A stretch of 64,000 nt of DNA from Ligilactobacillus salitolerans (lineage in GTDB: Bacteria > Bacillota > Bacilli > Lactobacillales > Lactobacillaceae): assembly GCF_003864415.1 (NCBI RefSeq), contig NZ_BFFP01000002.1, forward strand, positions 58,236 to 122,235. Reading direction: 5' to 3'. Each line of letters opens with the position of its first letter. Position 1 is the first letter of the stretch. The notes under the pieces were generated by a model. That model ran no database searches. It was not told where the DNA came from and saw only the letters and a list, made by a program, of their open reading frames with translations. The translations under genes and the position numbers were made by a program. Shown piece by piece: positions 16,156 to 24,531 of this stretch.

Positions 16156-16214
16156 CTTAAAGTCGCTTTGCTCTGCCATAAAAAGCTTGCATCTTCCGAC
16201 TTAACTTCCAATCT

Positions 16215-17576
16215 TTAGCTATCTTTCTTGCTGCTAAAGTAAGCGGCTAAACCAATCACGATCCAGATGCCCAAGACCACGTATTCGTAAGGCCAGACCA
16301 AAGAGACTGCTGTGCCTGGATAAAGCGTTGCACAAGCGATCACAATGGCGATCACTCCACCCAGCAATGGCAAAGCAAGGTGTCTGTTGCGAAAACCGCC
16401 CTTAAGCTCCGGGTGCTTGCGTCTGATTGCTGCCAAGTTAAAGGCATTCACGCCCCAGGCTAAGGCGGTTAGAAATCCGCCAATATCTAGGAAATAGGTC
16501 AATGCACCTTTTCCCATCCAGCCTAAACCAAGAACAAGAACCAGGGTCAAGACGACCGCCCGTGCCGGCGTTTTGTACTTGGGATGGATCGCAGCAAAAT
16601 ACTGGGGCAAAATTTCTTTTTCCGCCAGTGAATAAATCAAGCGGGGAGCTGCAGAGAACAAAGTCAAGAAACTGGTACCCAAACCTAAAAACGAAATTAT
16701 GAAAGCAATCGTACCCAAGTGCGGGAAACCAGCAGCCTTAAAGGCATCGATCGACCCCATTTGCATCTGGGCGGTTTCTTTCCATGGATAAACCCAGGCT
16801 GAAGATAACAGGACTAAAATATAATAAGCCGCAGCGATGAAAATCGCCAAAACAATAATCAATCCGATCTTGCGAGCTGGAGTTTTGACTTCCTCTGCGA
16901 GGATCCCAATCGACTCCCAACCAGTTAAAAAGGTCATCGCTGGCAAAATAAACCGGAAAATCGCTGGGGTTTTTGCTTGATGTTCATAGAACGCCGGGGT
17001 GAAATTGCTGGCGTGCCCATGAGTAAATCCAACAACGACCAGAGTCAAGCCCAAAAGAACCAGCAAAACAAATAAGACGATCTGAACTCGACTGGTTAAT
17101 TCAGCCCCCAGATAGTTAACGGCAAAAATGACTAATGTGATCAAGACCCCCAGCGCTAGTTCACTGAAATGAACCTTGACACCGGCAAATGTATAGGCTG
17201 GTCCGGTTGCGATCTGCGGAAATATTTCTCCCAGTAAGAAACTTGAAGCCGTGACATAAAAAGCCAGCGCACTCAAATATGCTCCCAACAAAGCCCAACC
17301 GGCAAACAAACCGCCCTTTTTGCCAAAAGCTTCAAAGCCATAAACGACTTCACCGCCGGCTTTAGGATAGATCGTTGATAATTCAGCAAAAGACAACGAA
17401 ACAAAGACTGCCAGAACAGCAGCCGCCAGCAAGCCGAAGATCTCGCCGCCAGCCCCATACTTATTAAAAAACTGGCTGTTAGTATAGATCCAGCTGCTGC
17501 CGATCACTCCACCAGCACCTAAAGAAATTAGGCCCAAGGTACTGATCCCCTGCTTTAAACTTTTATCACCACTCAT
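16215..17576 (-). CDS. APC-superfamily amino acid permease
   Basis: A 453-residue integral membrane protein with about twelve hydrophobic segments. The N-terminal ISLGAGGVIGSSWIYTN is the APC substrate-site helix I motif (G-x-G-G-x-I-G). Helix VI carries the conserved FLTGWESIGILAEEVKTPARK. It is thus a proton- or exchange-driven amino acid transporter of the inner membrane; the substrate cannot be deduced. GAGGAT precedes the ATG at 17576. The gene seems monocistronic: a hairpin separates it from the ABC gene, and the repeat array and lactate oxidase terminator lie beyond its stop. Confidence 0.88.
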   Translation of the reverse strand: MSGDKSLKQGISTLGLISLGAGGVIGSSWIYTNSQFFNKYGAGGEIFGLLAAAVLAVFVSLSFAELSTIYPKAGGEVVYGFEAFGKKGGLFAGWALLGAYLSALAFYVTASSFLLGEIFPQIATGPAYTFAGVKVHFSELALGVLITLVIFAVNYLGAELTSRVQIVLFVLLVLLGLTLVVVGFTHGHASNFTPAFYEHQAKTPAIFRFILPAMTFLTGWESIGILAEEVKTPARKIGLIIVLAIFIAAAYYILVLLSSAWVYPWKETAQMQMGSIDAFKAAGFPHLGTIAFIISFLGLGTSFLTLFSAAPRLIYSLAEKEILPQYFAAIHPKYKTPARAVVLTLVLVLGLGWMGKGALTYFLDIGGFLTALAWGVNAFNLAAIRRKHPELKGGFRNRHLALPLLGGVIAIVIACATLYPGTAVSLVWPYEYVVLGIWIVIGLAAYFSSKKDS

Positions 17577-17607
17577 ATTGCATCCTCTATTCTGTAGACA
17601 TATGTAA

Positions 17608-17635
17608 GGACATGCTGCAAAATCACAGCATGTCC
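17608..17635. repeat. Perfect intergenic hairpin without T tract
   Basis: GGACATGCTG and CAGCATGTCC form a perfect 10-bp stem with an 8-base loop, between the ABC gene and the APC permease gene. Neither strand carries a T run, so it could be a weak terminator, an mRNA stabiliser or an operator. Confidence 0.5.
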
Positions 17636-17680
17636 ACAGTCAAACTTAATTCATGTTAAAAAACTAGTTGCTCCTCAGTC

Positions 17681-20014
17681 TTATTCTGAACGTAACGCGA
17701 TCGCAGCATCTTTCTTCGAACCGATGCGTGCAGGAATATGACCTCCCAGAACCGTCAGTACTGTACTAATGATCACGAGTAAAATAGCGTGCAGCGGATT
17801 AAGCTGAGCTACGTTGCTTAGATCAGTCACTCGTTCAAGGATCACATTTGCTGGGAATGTCAGCAGCCAAGCGATCACCACACCTAAGACGCCAGAACCG
17901 ACACCCAGGATCGTCGTTTCAGCATCAAAGACCCGGGTAATATCTTTTTTACGAGCTCCCAAAGCTTTCAGGACCCCAATTTCTTTGGTCCTTTCCAGTA
18001 CCGAGGTATAGGTGATGATAGCGATCATGATCATCGAAGTGACCAGTGAAATTGCAGCAAATCCAATGAGGACATAAGTGATCGCATCCATCAAGCCACC
18101 CGTCAGTGAACTGATATTGCCAGCCAAGTCATTATAAACGACTTTGTCTTCAGAACTTTTACCCTTATTAAACTTATCCAAATAATTTGTCACTTTGTCT
18201 TTTTGCTTAAAACTATTTGGATAGATCTGAATCGTGCTTGGAACACTGGCAGCACCCATATAGGCTAATAAATTAGCTCGGTCGGCAGATTTGATCGCAG
18301 CTCCGGTAATGACATTCTTATCGCTGGTGGCTTGAGCCTTGGCGATCGCCGAATTTTTATTTTGATCAACAACGTCTTTAGTCAAACGGTCATTATACGC
18401 TACACCATTGGACAGCAGACCATCGGAGTTTTTGGACTTAGTCCGTAAGATCCCGGTGATCCTTAATGTCTTTGTCTTTGACGAATCAGCCATCTTGGCG
18501 GAAACCTGTTGCGGAATGAAATTGCCAGTCGGCAGCTGCTGGTAGTAATCATCATTTGAGATCAACTTAACGGTTGTCCCGACTAACTTAGAAGTCTTGA
18601 GCTGCTGGTTATTTTTAACATCAAAGCCAAGATTCTTCAAGGCATTGATGTTGACATTATTATGCTGGTCAGCGATCAAAACAATATCCGTCTTCTTAGT
18701 TGGATACGCCCCGGCCAGTACCTTATAATTCTCTTTTAAAAACGACATCTTGCCATTGCGGTCTGTGGGGTAAACTGCACCGCCGACCCCCATCGTCGAA
18801 CTTGGATCCATGCTGGCAGTTTGCGATTGCGATTGATCCTGATTGGAGAATGTCACGGACTGATACTTGCCGTTGACCTGCCGGATCAGATTAAAGCCAG
18901 TAGTGTAGGTGTATGCAATATTTTTGGCGGCTGATTTTTTAATGTCTTTCACAAAATCAACGTAGTCCTGGTCGAGCTTATTGACATGCTGCGCTGATTC
19001 TTGCGCGCTCTTCTTAGCCGTTACTTTGGACCCATCGGCAAAATTATTTTTTCCAGTTTGCGCACTCTGAATAGCGGCTTGTGAATCCAGCCCGACCCTA
19101 GAGATCGTCACCGGAAATTGGGACAATGTTTCAGACTGCGTACTGTCGATCTGCTTTTGAAAACCGTTGGACAAAGCTAACACGATCCCGATCCCGATGA
19201 TCCCAATACTGGAAGCAAACATCGTCAGGAAAGTCCGGCCTTTCTTAGTCCGGATATTGGTAAATGACAGACGCAAAGCCGTCCAAAAGCTCATTTTAGT
19301 CCGGTTTAAAGCAAAGCCGCTGTCGTCTCCCTCATTCGTGTACGGTTCTGAATCATCGATGATCTTGCCGTCATGGAACTTAATGATCCGGTCCGAATAT
19401 TCCTCTGCTAACTCAGGATTATGGGTCACCATGATCACCAGCCGGTCTTTAGCCAGATCTTTGATCAAATCCATGATCTCGCGGCTAGTCTGAGTATCTA
19501 AAGCACCCGTTGGCTCATCAGCCAACAAGATGTCAGGGTCGTTGGCCAAAGCACGCGCGATCGCCACCCGCTGCAATTGACCGCCAGACAGCTGTGCCGG
19601 TTTTTTATTCATATGTTTTTCCAAACCAACGCGGATCAAGGCGTCTTTTGCCTTTTTATCTTTGACATCACTGGCGACGCCGCTTAAAGTCATCCCCATC
19701 GTGACATTGTCGATAATACTCAAATGTGTAATGATGTTGTAGCTCTGGAAGATGAAACCGATCGAGTTATTCCGGTAAGCATCCCAGTCTTTATCCTGAA
19801 AAGTTTTAGTCGACTTGCCGTTGATCACCAAGTCCCCTGAATCATAGCGGTCTAACCCGCCGATAATGTTCAGCAAAGTTGTTTTTCCTGAACCACTCGG
19901 ACCTAAGATCGAGACGAATTCTTTTTTACGAAACGAAACAGAAACATCGTCCAAAGCCTTAGTTGTAGTTTCTCCAACCGTATAATATTTCTTGACGTGC
20001 TTGAGATCTAACAT
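17681..20014 (-). CDS. ABC transporter with fused ATPase and FtsX-type permease (MacB-like)
   Basis: A 777-residue protein. Residues 1-225 are a LolD/MacB-type ATPase with Walker A GPSGSGKTT (38-46), Q-loop FQSYN, signature QLSGGQLQRVAIARAL, Walker B ILLADEPTGALD and switch VMVTHN-like IMVTHNPEL. One membrane helix follows (about 255-280), then a large extracytoplasmic region (about 280-620). Three C-terminal helices with GVLKALGARKKDITRVFDAE, the FtsX signature, complete it. MacB-type proteins act as mechanotransmitters that export peptides or respond to envelope stress rather than moving solutes across the bilayer. No adaptor or two-component genes are adjacent. GAGGAG lies upstream of the ATG. 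Substrate unknown. Confidence 0.9.
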   Translation of the reverse strand: MLDLKHVKKYYTVGETTTKALDDVSVSFRKKEFVSILGPSGSGKTTLLNIIGGLDRYDSGDLVINGKSTKTFQDKDWDAYRNNSIGFIFQSYNIITHLSIIDNVTMGMTLSGVASDVKDKKAKDALIRVGLEKHMNKKPAQLSGGQLQRVAIARALANDPDILLADEPTGALDTQTSREIMDLIKDLAKDRLVIMVTHNPELAEEYSDRIIKFHDGKIIDDSEPYTNEGDDSGFALNRTKMSFWTALRLSFTNIRTKKGRTFLTMFASSIGIIGIGIVLALSNGFQKQIDSTQSETLSQFPVTISRVGLDSQAAIQSAQTGKNNFADGSKVTAKKSAQESAQHVNKLDQDYVDFVKDIKKSAAKNIAYTYTTGFNLIRQVNGKYQSVTFSNQDQSQSQTASMDPSSTMGVGGAVYPTDRNGKMSFLKENYKVLAGAYPTKKTDIVLIADQHNNVNINALKNLGFDVKNNQQLKTSKLVGTTVKLISNDDYYQQLPTGNFIPQQVSAKMADSSKTKTLRITGILRTKSKNSDGLLSNGVAYNDRLTKDVVDQNKNSAIAKAQATSDKNVITGAAIKSADRANLLAYMGAASVPSTIQIYPNSFKQKDKVTNYLDKFNKGKSSEDKVVYNDLAGNISSLTGGLMDAITYVLIGFAAISLVTSMIMIAIITYTSVLERTKEIGVLKALGARKKDITRVFDAETTILGVGSGVLGVVIAWLLTFPANVILERVTDLSNVAQLNPLHAILLVIISTVLTVLGGHIPARIGSKKDAAIALRSE

Positions 20015-20098
20015 ACATTTCTCCTCTCGTGCCCCATTCTTGACGTTACTTCTTATGATAATGAAACATTTGGTACTTGTCCATTATTCAAGTTATTT

Positions 20099-20614
20099 TT
20101 ATTCACTAAAATATCTTGCTAATAACTTAGGCAAAAGCCAAGCCAGCAACGGGTAAAAAACTACATTGCCGATTGCGTGATAACAATCAAACAGCAGTCC
20201 ACTGATCAAATAAGCCCAAAATGCGGGTGCCTGCCCGATCACAGCCATCCCTAAACTGACCAAAAAGCCATAGAAAAAGCCTAAAAAAACACAGACTGCC
20301 AGTTGTAACCAAGTCACCTTTTTTAACGGTGTGATCTTGCTTAAGCCGCCGACAAGTAAAATGCAAACTACATAGGCAGCGATTTGAGGTAAAGTCCAGA
20401 TTCCAAAACCCAAAAACATATTTGACACGAGCATCGTGAGGATCCCTAAAACCAGACCATCGCCCACTCCTAAAAACAAAGTGATCAGCATCAGCGTATC
20501 TGTCACCGGCTGGACATTTGGCAAGGGTAAAACTGCGATCCTGGCAACCGTACATAATGCGGTCAACAAACCAAGCAAGGTAATGTGTTTAATTGTGAGG
20601 CGATTTTTCAGCAT
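20099..20614 (-). CDS. ECF transporter S component
   Basis: A 171-residue membrane protein with about six hydrophobic segments and the S-component layout. Helix I is ITLLGLLTALCTVARIAV with small-residue packing positions for the EcfT subunit, followed by LPNVQPVTDTLMLITLFLGVGDGLVLG and NMFLGFGIWTLPQIAAYV. Such proteins bind a vitamin or metal and dock with a shared EcfAAT module encoded elsewhere. The NVQPVT pattern is seen in S components annotated for cobalamin-related substrates, but I cannot assign one and found no riboswitch upstream. It is convergent with nothing and lies about 85 bases upstream of the MacB-like gene, so cotranscription is possible. Confidence 0.8.
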   Translation of the reverse strand: MLKNRLTIKHITLLGLLTALCTVARIAVLPLPNVQPVTDTLMLITLFLGVGDGLVLGILTMLVSNMFLGFGIWTLPQIAAYVVCILLVGGLSKITPLKKVTWLQLAVCVFLGFFYGFLVSLGMAVIGQAPAFWAYLISGLLFDCYHAIGNVVFYPLLAWLLPKLLARYFSE

Positions 20615-20719
20615 TTTGGAAACTTCCCATCCACCTATGTATTTTTAATCAAAACAGCTTTATCTATTCTAACAAAAATTAAACTCTCTTTAAAAGCAGA
20701 ATTCCTCAAACGAATATGT

Positions 20720-20762
20720 TTGTTTTTCAACGCTGATGTGTTAGAATTTGGAACCGTTCCAA
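20720..20762 (+). promoter_or_regulatory. GDPD promoter with perfect palindrome
   Basis: TTGTTT (20720-20725) and TAGAAT (20742-20747) are 16 bases apart. The perfect odd-length palindrome TTGGAACCGTTCCAA (20748-20762) directly abuts the -10. It is close to, but does not fully match, the catabolite-response element consensus, and it has a single central base rather than a CG centre. A repressor site is the likeliest reading. Confidence 0.6.
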
Positions 20763-20824
20763 GATCAATTCAAAATTAGACAAAGAGCTCAGTCACTTCA
20801 AAAGGCTAGAAAAGGAGCACACAA

Positions 20825-21538
20825 ATGACTCAACATACCTTGATTTTTGGTCACCGCGGCTACCCGGTCAAATTTCCGGAAAATTCATTAGCTGGTTTTC
20901 ACTACGCCGTTGCCCACCAGATCGATGGCTTGGAATTTGATGTTCACCTGACTAAAGACCAGATTCCCGTCGTGATCCATGACGAAACGATCGACCGAAC
21001 TACAGACGGCAGCGGCTTTATTAAAGACTTCACCTTAAATCAGCTGCGTTCATTTCATTTAGGCAATGGCGAACCTGTACCAACCTTGGCTGAAGTCTTG
21101 ACTCTCTTGGCTGGACAAGATGTTGCCTTAAATATCGAATTAAAAACCAATAAGTTTCATTATCAAGGCATCGAAAAAATTGTTCTTGACCAAGTCAAGC
21201 AAACAACTTTAGTCCACCCAGTGATCTACTCATCATTTGACCTGCAGACTTTACGCAATTGCCGCCAGATCGACCCTGAGCAAAACTATAATTTTCTTTC
21301 CTCGCACCGGATCTTTCACCCCGAACAAAAAATTAAAGAAGAAGGTTTGAGCGGACTGCATTTAAAGCACTATCAATCCGCTGGTTTCTTGCAGCGAGTC
21401 TGGACCATCAATGATCCGCGCACAGCCCGTCTCTTGCTCAAACACGGTGTCGCTGGGATCATTACCGATGATTTTGTTAAAATCACTAGGATCCGGAATG
21501 AATTTGACCACAAAAAAGCAGCCGCCTCCGTTTTTTAA
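20825..21538 (+). CDS. Glycerophosphodiester phosphodiesterase (UgpQ/GlpQ-type)
   Basis: A 237-residue cytosolic TIM-barrel enzyme that hydrolyses glycerophosphodiesters to glycerol 3-phosphate and an alcohol. Key residues are visible: His10 and Arg11 in GHRG, Glu19 in PENS, Glu37 and Asp39 in GLEFDVHLTKD, and His52 in VVIHDETIDRTTDG. The late KHGVAGIITDDF closes the barrel. There is no signal peptide, so it would work on imported or recycled lipid headgroups. AAAGGAG stands 9 bases before the ATG. It is monocistronic, with its own promoter and palindrome and a terminator shared with the convergent peptidase gene. Confidence 0.92.
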   Translation: MTQHTLIFGHRGYPVKFPENSLAGFHYAVAHQIDGLEFDVHLTKDQIPVVIHDETIDRTTDGSGFIKDFTLNQLRSFHLGNGEPVPTLAEVLTLLAGQDVALNIELKTNKFHYQGIEKIVLDQVKQTTLVHPVIYSSFDLQTLRNCRQIDPEQNYNFLSSHRIFHPEQKIKEEGLSGLHLKHYQSAGFLQRVWTINDPRTARLLLKHGVAGIITDDFVKITRIRNEFDHKKAAASVF

Positions 21539-21544
21539 GCGCTG

Positions 21545-21594
21545 AAAAAAGGTATCTCAAAGATCAAATTGACTTTTGAGATACCTTATTTTTT
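21545..21594. terminator. Bidirectional terminator between convergent genes
   Basis: AAGGTATCTCAAAG pairs with CTTTTGAGATACCTT; six A residues precede it and a T-rich run follows, so it can serve both the GDPD gene and the P1 peptidase gene. Confidence 0.9.
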
Positions 21595-22684
21595 ATAACC
21601 CTAATTGCTCCTGTAATTTGCTGATCGCTGGGTCTATCCCATTTTCTTGGACCTTTTTCAATGCATCCGCTAGGCTTAAACGATACTCGCCCTTACGATC
21701 CTTAGTTGTTTGGGCATGGACCAAAGAACTCAAAACTGATTCTTCTTCTGTTGCGACAGTCATTCTAAAGTAACGATCCATTTGATCATCTGAGATTGCC
21801 AGCTGAGTCGTCAACTGTTTTTTAGGCTCATGGTCGATCTGATTAGCCGTTGAAAAAGCTAAGGTGATCTCACCTGAATCATTTCCAATAAAGGAACCAG
21901 TCCGCGTGATCCCAACACTCGAACGTTTCGCGATCCTTTTTAACTGGCGGGAATTAAAGGGGATGTCCGTCGCAATGATCGAGATAATACTGCCGTCTTC
22001 ATCCCGCCGTTGGTATTCATCTAACTCCTTGATCTTCTGTCCGACCGGCTGATTATAAATATTTAAGTCCTGCACATACCCATAGTTGGACATCACTAAA
22101 ACACCCAGGGTAAATGTCTGCCCGTCAATTTCAATTTGCCGTGATGCAGAGCCGATCCCGCCTTTAAGGTCATAGCAGCACATTCCAGTTCCACCACCGA
22201 CACACCCCTCAGCAAATTCGGCGGAAGCATTATCGAATGCAGCTGCAATATCTTCCTCGCTGACACCTAGATCGCGAATGTTATTAACTGCCCCGTCATT
22301 ACATTCCATCACTAACGGGTTGACTGTCCCGGTGCTGAGCCCGATCTCTGGATTTTCAACCAAGGCTTTTTTGACCAAATAATTATAACCCACTCCCACC
22401 GAGAGGGTGTTAGTCAAGACGATCGGTGTTTCCAAGGTCCCTAATTCTTCCACTTGCACTAGCCCAGTGCTTTTGCCAAAACCGTTGATCACCTGGACAG
22501 CCGCCGGCAGTTTATGGGCAAAAATATTATCTACCGGCGGGACAATGACCGTGACACCTGTCTTGAGGCGTTCAGTCTGAATTGTCTTGTGCCCGACTTT
22601 GATCCCCAAAACGTCGCTGATCAAGTTCATCTTTCCTGCTTTAGTCTCACTGATATTATCCAATAAAGGTTGCTGCAACCCCAT
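21593..22684 (-). CDS. P1-family aminopeptidase (DmpA/BapA-like, S58)
   Basis: A 363-residue N-terminal-nucleophile hydrolase. GCVGGGTGMCCYDLKGGIGSASR (160-182) contains the self-cleavage site, Gly178-Ser179. The new N-terminal Ser would be the nucleophile, as in L-aminopeptidase DmpA and beta-peptidyl aminopeptidases. The upstream INGFGKSTGLVQVEELG and TNTLSVG segments are also family hallmarks. No signal peptide. GGAGGAATC precedes the ATG. It begins 20 bases after the stop of the OppA-like lipoprotein gene, so a transporter lipoprotein and a peptidase are again paired, as at 10.8-13.8 kb. Specificity (ordinary, D- or beta-peptides) cannot be told from sequence. Confidence 0.88.
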   Translation of the reverse strand: MGLQQPLLDNISETKAGKMNLISDVLGIKVGHKTIQTERLKTGVTVIVPPVDNIFAHKLPAAVQVINGFGKSTGLVQVEELGTLETPIVLTNTLSVGVGYNYLVKKALVENPEIGLSTGTVNPLVMECNDGAVNNIRDLGVSEEDIAAAFDNASAEFAEGCVGGGTGMCCYDLKGGIGSASRQIEIDGQTFTLGVLVMSNYGYVQDLNIYNQPVGQKIKELDEYQRRDEDGSIISIIATDIPFNSRQLKRIAKRSSVGITRTGSFIGNDSGEITLAFSTANQIDHEPKKQLTTQLAISDDQMDRYFRMTVATEEESVLSSLVHAQTTKDRKGEYRLSLADALKKVQENGIDPAISKLQEQLGL

Positions 22685-22704
22685 TTTGATTCCTCCAATT
22701 AATG

Positions 22705-24342
22705 TTACTTACTAATATATGTTTCTTTCCAGTTGTTCGAAACACCCGCAGTGTTCGTGATCAATCCCTTGACGTTCGAACGGATCATGACTGGCGTCTT
22801 ACCTTGATAAAGCGGCGCGATCACTTGCTGCTGGCTCAAGATCTGAGAAGCTTTGATCATATCATTCCAGCGTTTGCCTTTATCCAAGGCATCTGTTGTC
22901 ATTGACTTAGTGATCATATCGTCAAAAGTCTGGTCTTTCCAACCGCCCGTTTTAGAGGGATTATCACCGGAAAAAATCTGCAAGAAAGTGATCGGGTCGG
23001 CGAAATCGGCACCCCAGTATTGCAAGACGATGTCATAGTCGCCGGCTGTTGAACGTGCCAAACGAGTTTTAAACGGAACACTTGTCGTTGAGATCTTAAC
23101 TTTACCGTCTAAATGTTCTTCGATCTGGCTTTGCAAGAAGGCGACACTCTTCTTATTAGCATCCGTATCATCGGTCAACAGGTTATACGAGAGCTTGGTT
23201 TGCCCGATCTCAGCCAGTCCTTCTTTCAGCAGTTTCCGGGCTTTAGCAGGATCATAGCTGATCCCCGCCTTAGTCTTGGCTGCATCCGCAAAATCTTTTC
23301 CTTGATAACTGGCCAGCTTGGAGCTAACGACCCCCTTGGAAGCCATCCCCGTATTGCCTAAAACCTTATTCACGAATTGTTTACGATCAATGGCATATGA
23401 GAGCGCCTGCCGGATCTTTTCGTTTTCTAACCCGTTCTTACGTTCCTTGTTGAAGCCCAGATAATAAGTCGTCGCTGACGGCAAAACCTGATAACCGCTC
23501 TTATTAGCCAAAGCTTTTGACTGTTCGGCACTCAGTTCGGTCTCATCCAACTTGCCGGACTGGTACAAATTATACGAAGTAGTTGTGCTCTTATTGACTT
23601 TAAAGTTGATCTGGTCTAACTTGACCGCTTTTTTGTCCCAGTAATCCTGGTTTTTCTTCAAATGCCAGGTTAAGTTCGTGCCGGTCCAGCCAGCCATTTT
23701 AAATGGTCCATTATAGACCATATACTTCGACTCCGTGCCATACTTATTACCATATTGCTTGACTGCCTTTTCATTTTGCGGGAAGAAAATTGGAAAGCCC
23801 ATCAATAATTTGAAATAAGGCAGCTGCTTATCTAAGGTCACGACCAGCTGATACTTGCCTTGCGCCTTGATTCCCAGTGTATTAGCAGGTTTCTTATTAT
23901 TCGCGATGTCCATCGCATTCTTGATCCCATCGAAGAGGTAGGCATAGCTGGAGTTAGTTTTCGGGTCGACTGTCCGCCGCCATGAATACACAAAATCTTG
24001 CGCTGTCACCGGATCGCCATTGCTCCACTTACTGTCCTTCCGTAATTTGAATGTATATTTCAGTCCATCCTTTGAAACCTTCGTCGATTTTGCCAGTCCC
24101 GGCGTGATCTGCGATTTTTTGCCCAAACGATACAAACCATCCATACTGTTGTTAAGCATGTCGAAACTTACACCGTCAGTCGCAAGCGACGGGTCAAGAG
24201 TCGGCAATTCGGTCTCTTCATTCCAGTTAAGTACTTGTTTATCCGCTTTCCCCTGACTATTGCTTCCGCAAGCTGCTAGGACTATGCCCAAGCTCAACAC
24301 TGCTGTGGTCAATACAACTTTTTTAGTTCGTACACTTTTCAT
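22705..24342 (-). CDS. Oligopeptide-binding lipoprotein (OppA-like), second copy
   Basis: A 545-residue family 5 solute-binding protein. The signal peptide ends in VLAACG (Cys25 lipidated). The mature protein starts VLNWNEETELPTLDPSLATD, then GLYRLGKKSQITPGLAKSTK and WSNGDPVTAQDFVYSWRRTVDP, all family signatures. It is paralogous but clearly distinct from the 12.1-13.8 kb protein. No permease or ATPase genes accompany it. A P1 aminopeptidase gene follows after 20 bases. Its upstream region has a good -10 and a partial T-box-like core but no terminator/antiterminator pair, so regulation differs from the first copy. Confidence 0.93.
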   Translation of the reverse strand: MKSVRTKKVVLTTAVLSLGIVLAACGSNSQGKADKQVLNWNEETELPTLDPSLATDGVSFDMLNNSMDGLYRLGKKSQITPGLAKSTKVSKDGLKYTFKLRKDSKWSNGDPVTAQDFVYSWRRTVDPKTNSSYAYLFDGIKNAMDIANNKKPANTLGIKAQGKYQLVVTLDKQLPYFKLLMGFPIFFPQNEKAVKQYGNKYGTESKYMVYNGPFKMAGWTGTNLTWHLKKNQDYWDKKAVKLDQINFKVNKSTTTSYNLYQSGKLDETELSAEQSKALANKSGYQVLPSATTYYLGFNKERKNGLENEKIRQALSYAIDRKQFVNKVLGNTGMASKGVVSSKLASYQGKDFADAAKTKAGISYDPAKARKLLKEGLAEIGQTKLSYNLLTDDTDANKKSVAFLQSQIEEHLDGKVKISTTSVPFKTRLARSTAGDYDIVLQYWGADFADPITFLQIFSGDNPSKTGGWKDQTFDDMITKSMTTDALDKGKRWNDMIKASQILSQQQVIAPLYQGKTPVMIRSNVKGLITNTAGVSNNWKETYISK

Positions 24343-24419
24343 ATGTACCCCCGATCTCTGGGACTCTCCAAATTACGCGGTACCCAGGTGACTAAATTCA
24401 AACTTATAAAGTAATTATA
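24343..24419 (-). promoter_or_regulatory. Leader and -10 of the second OppA-like gene, with T-box-like core
   Basis: A perfect TATAAT lies at 24419-24414 on the minus strand; the -35 is unclear. The leader contains CTGGGTACCGCG, which resembles the T-box core but has an extra base, flanked by CTGGG/CCCAG that can pair. There is no stem I-sized region and no terminator, so it is not a functional T-box as read. GGGGGT is the ribosome binding site. Confidence 0.4.
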
Positions 24420-24531
24420 ACCTAATGAGATAATTTTAACCTTATCTTTTTTTATGCAGATAAGCAAATATTTTTCATCTTTGATGTATTATTATTCACC
24501 ACAAGCGTAATTAGCAGTTTTTGTCATTGAC

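Noticed and set aside
16011-16211. 66-codon minus-strand frame with 14-residue repeats
   Set aside because: The repeats follow directly from the 42-bp DNA period, there is no ribosome binding site, and the composition is odd. Treated as a by-product of the repeat.
20748-20762. Catabolite-response element
   Set aside because: One conserved base differs and the symmetry is odd-centred, so CcpA binding is not supported.
24361-24400. Functional T-box before the second OppA-like gene
   Set aside because: The core has an extra base, and stem I, antiterminator partner and terminator are missing.
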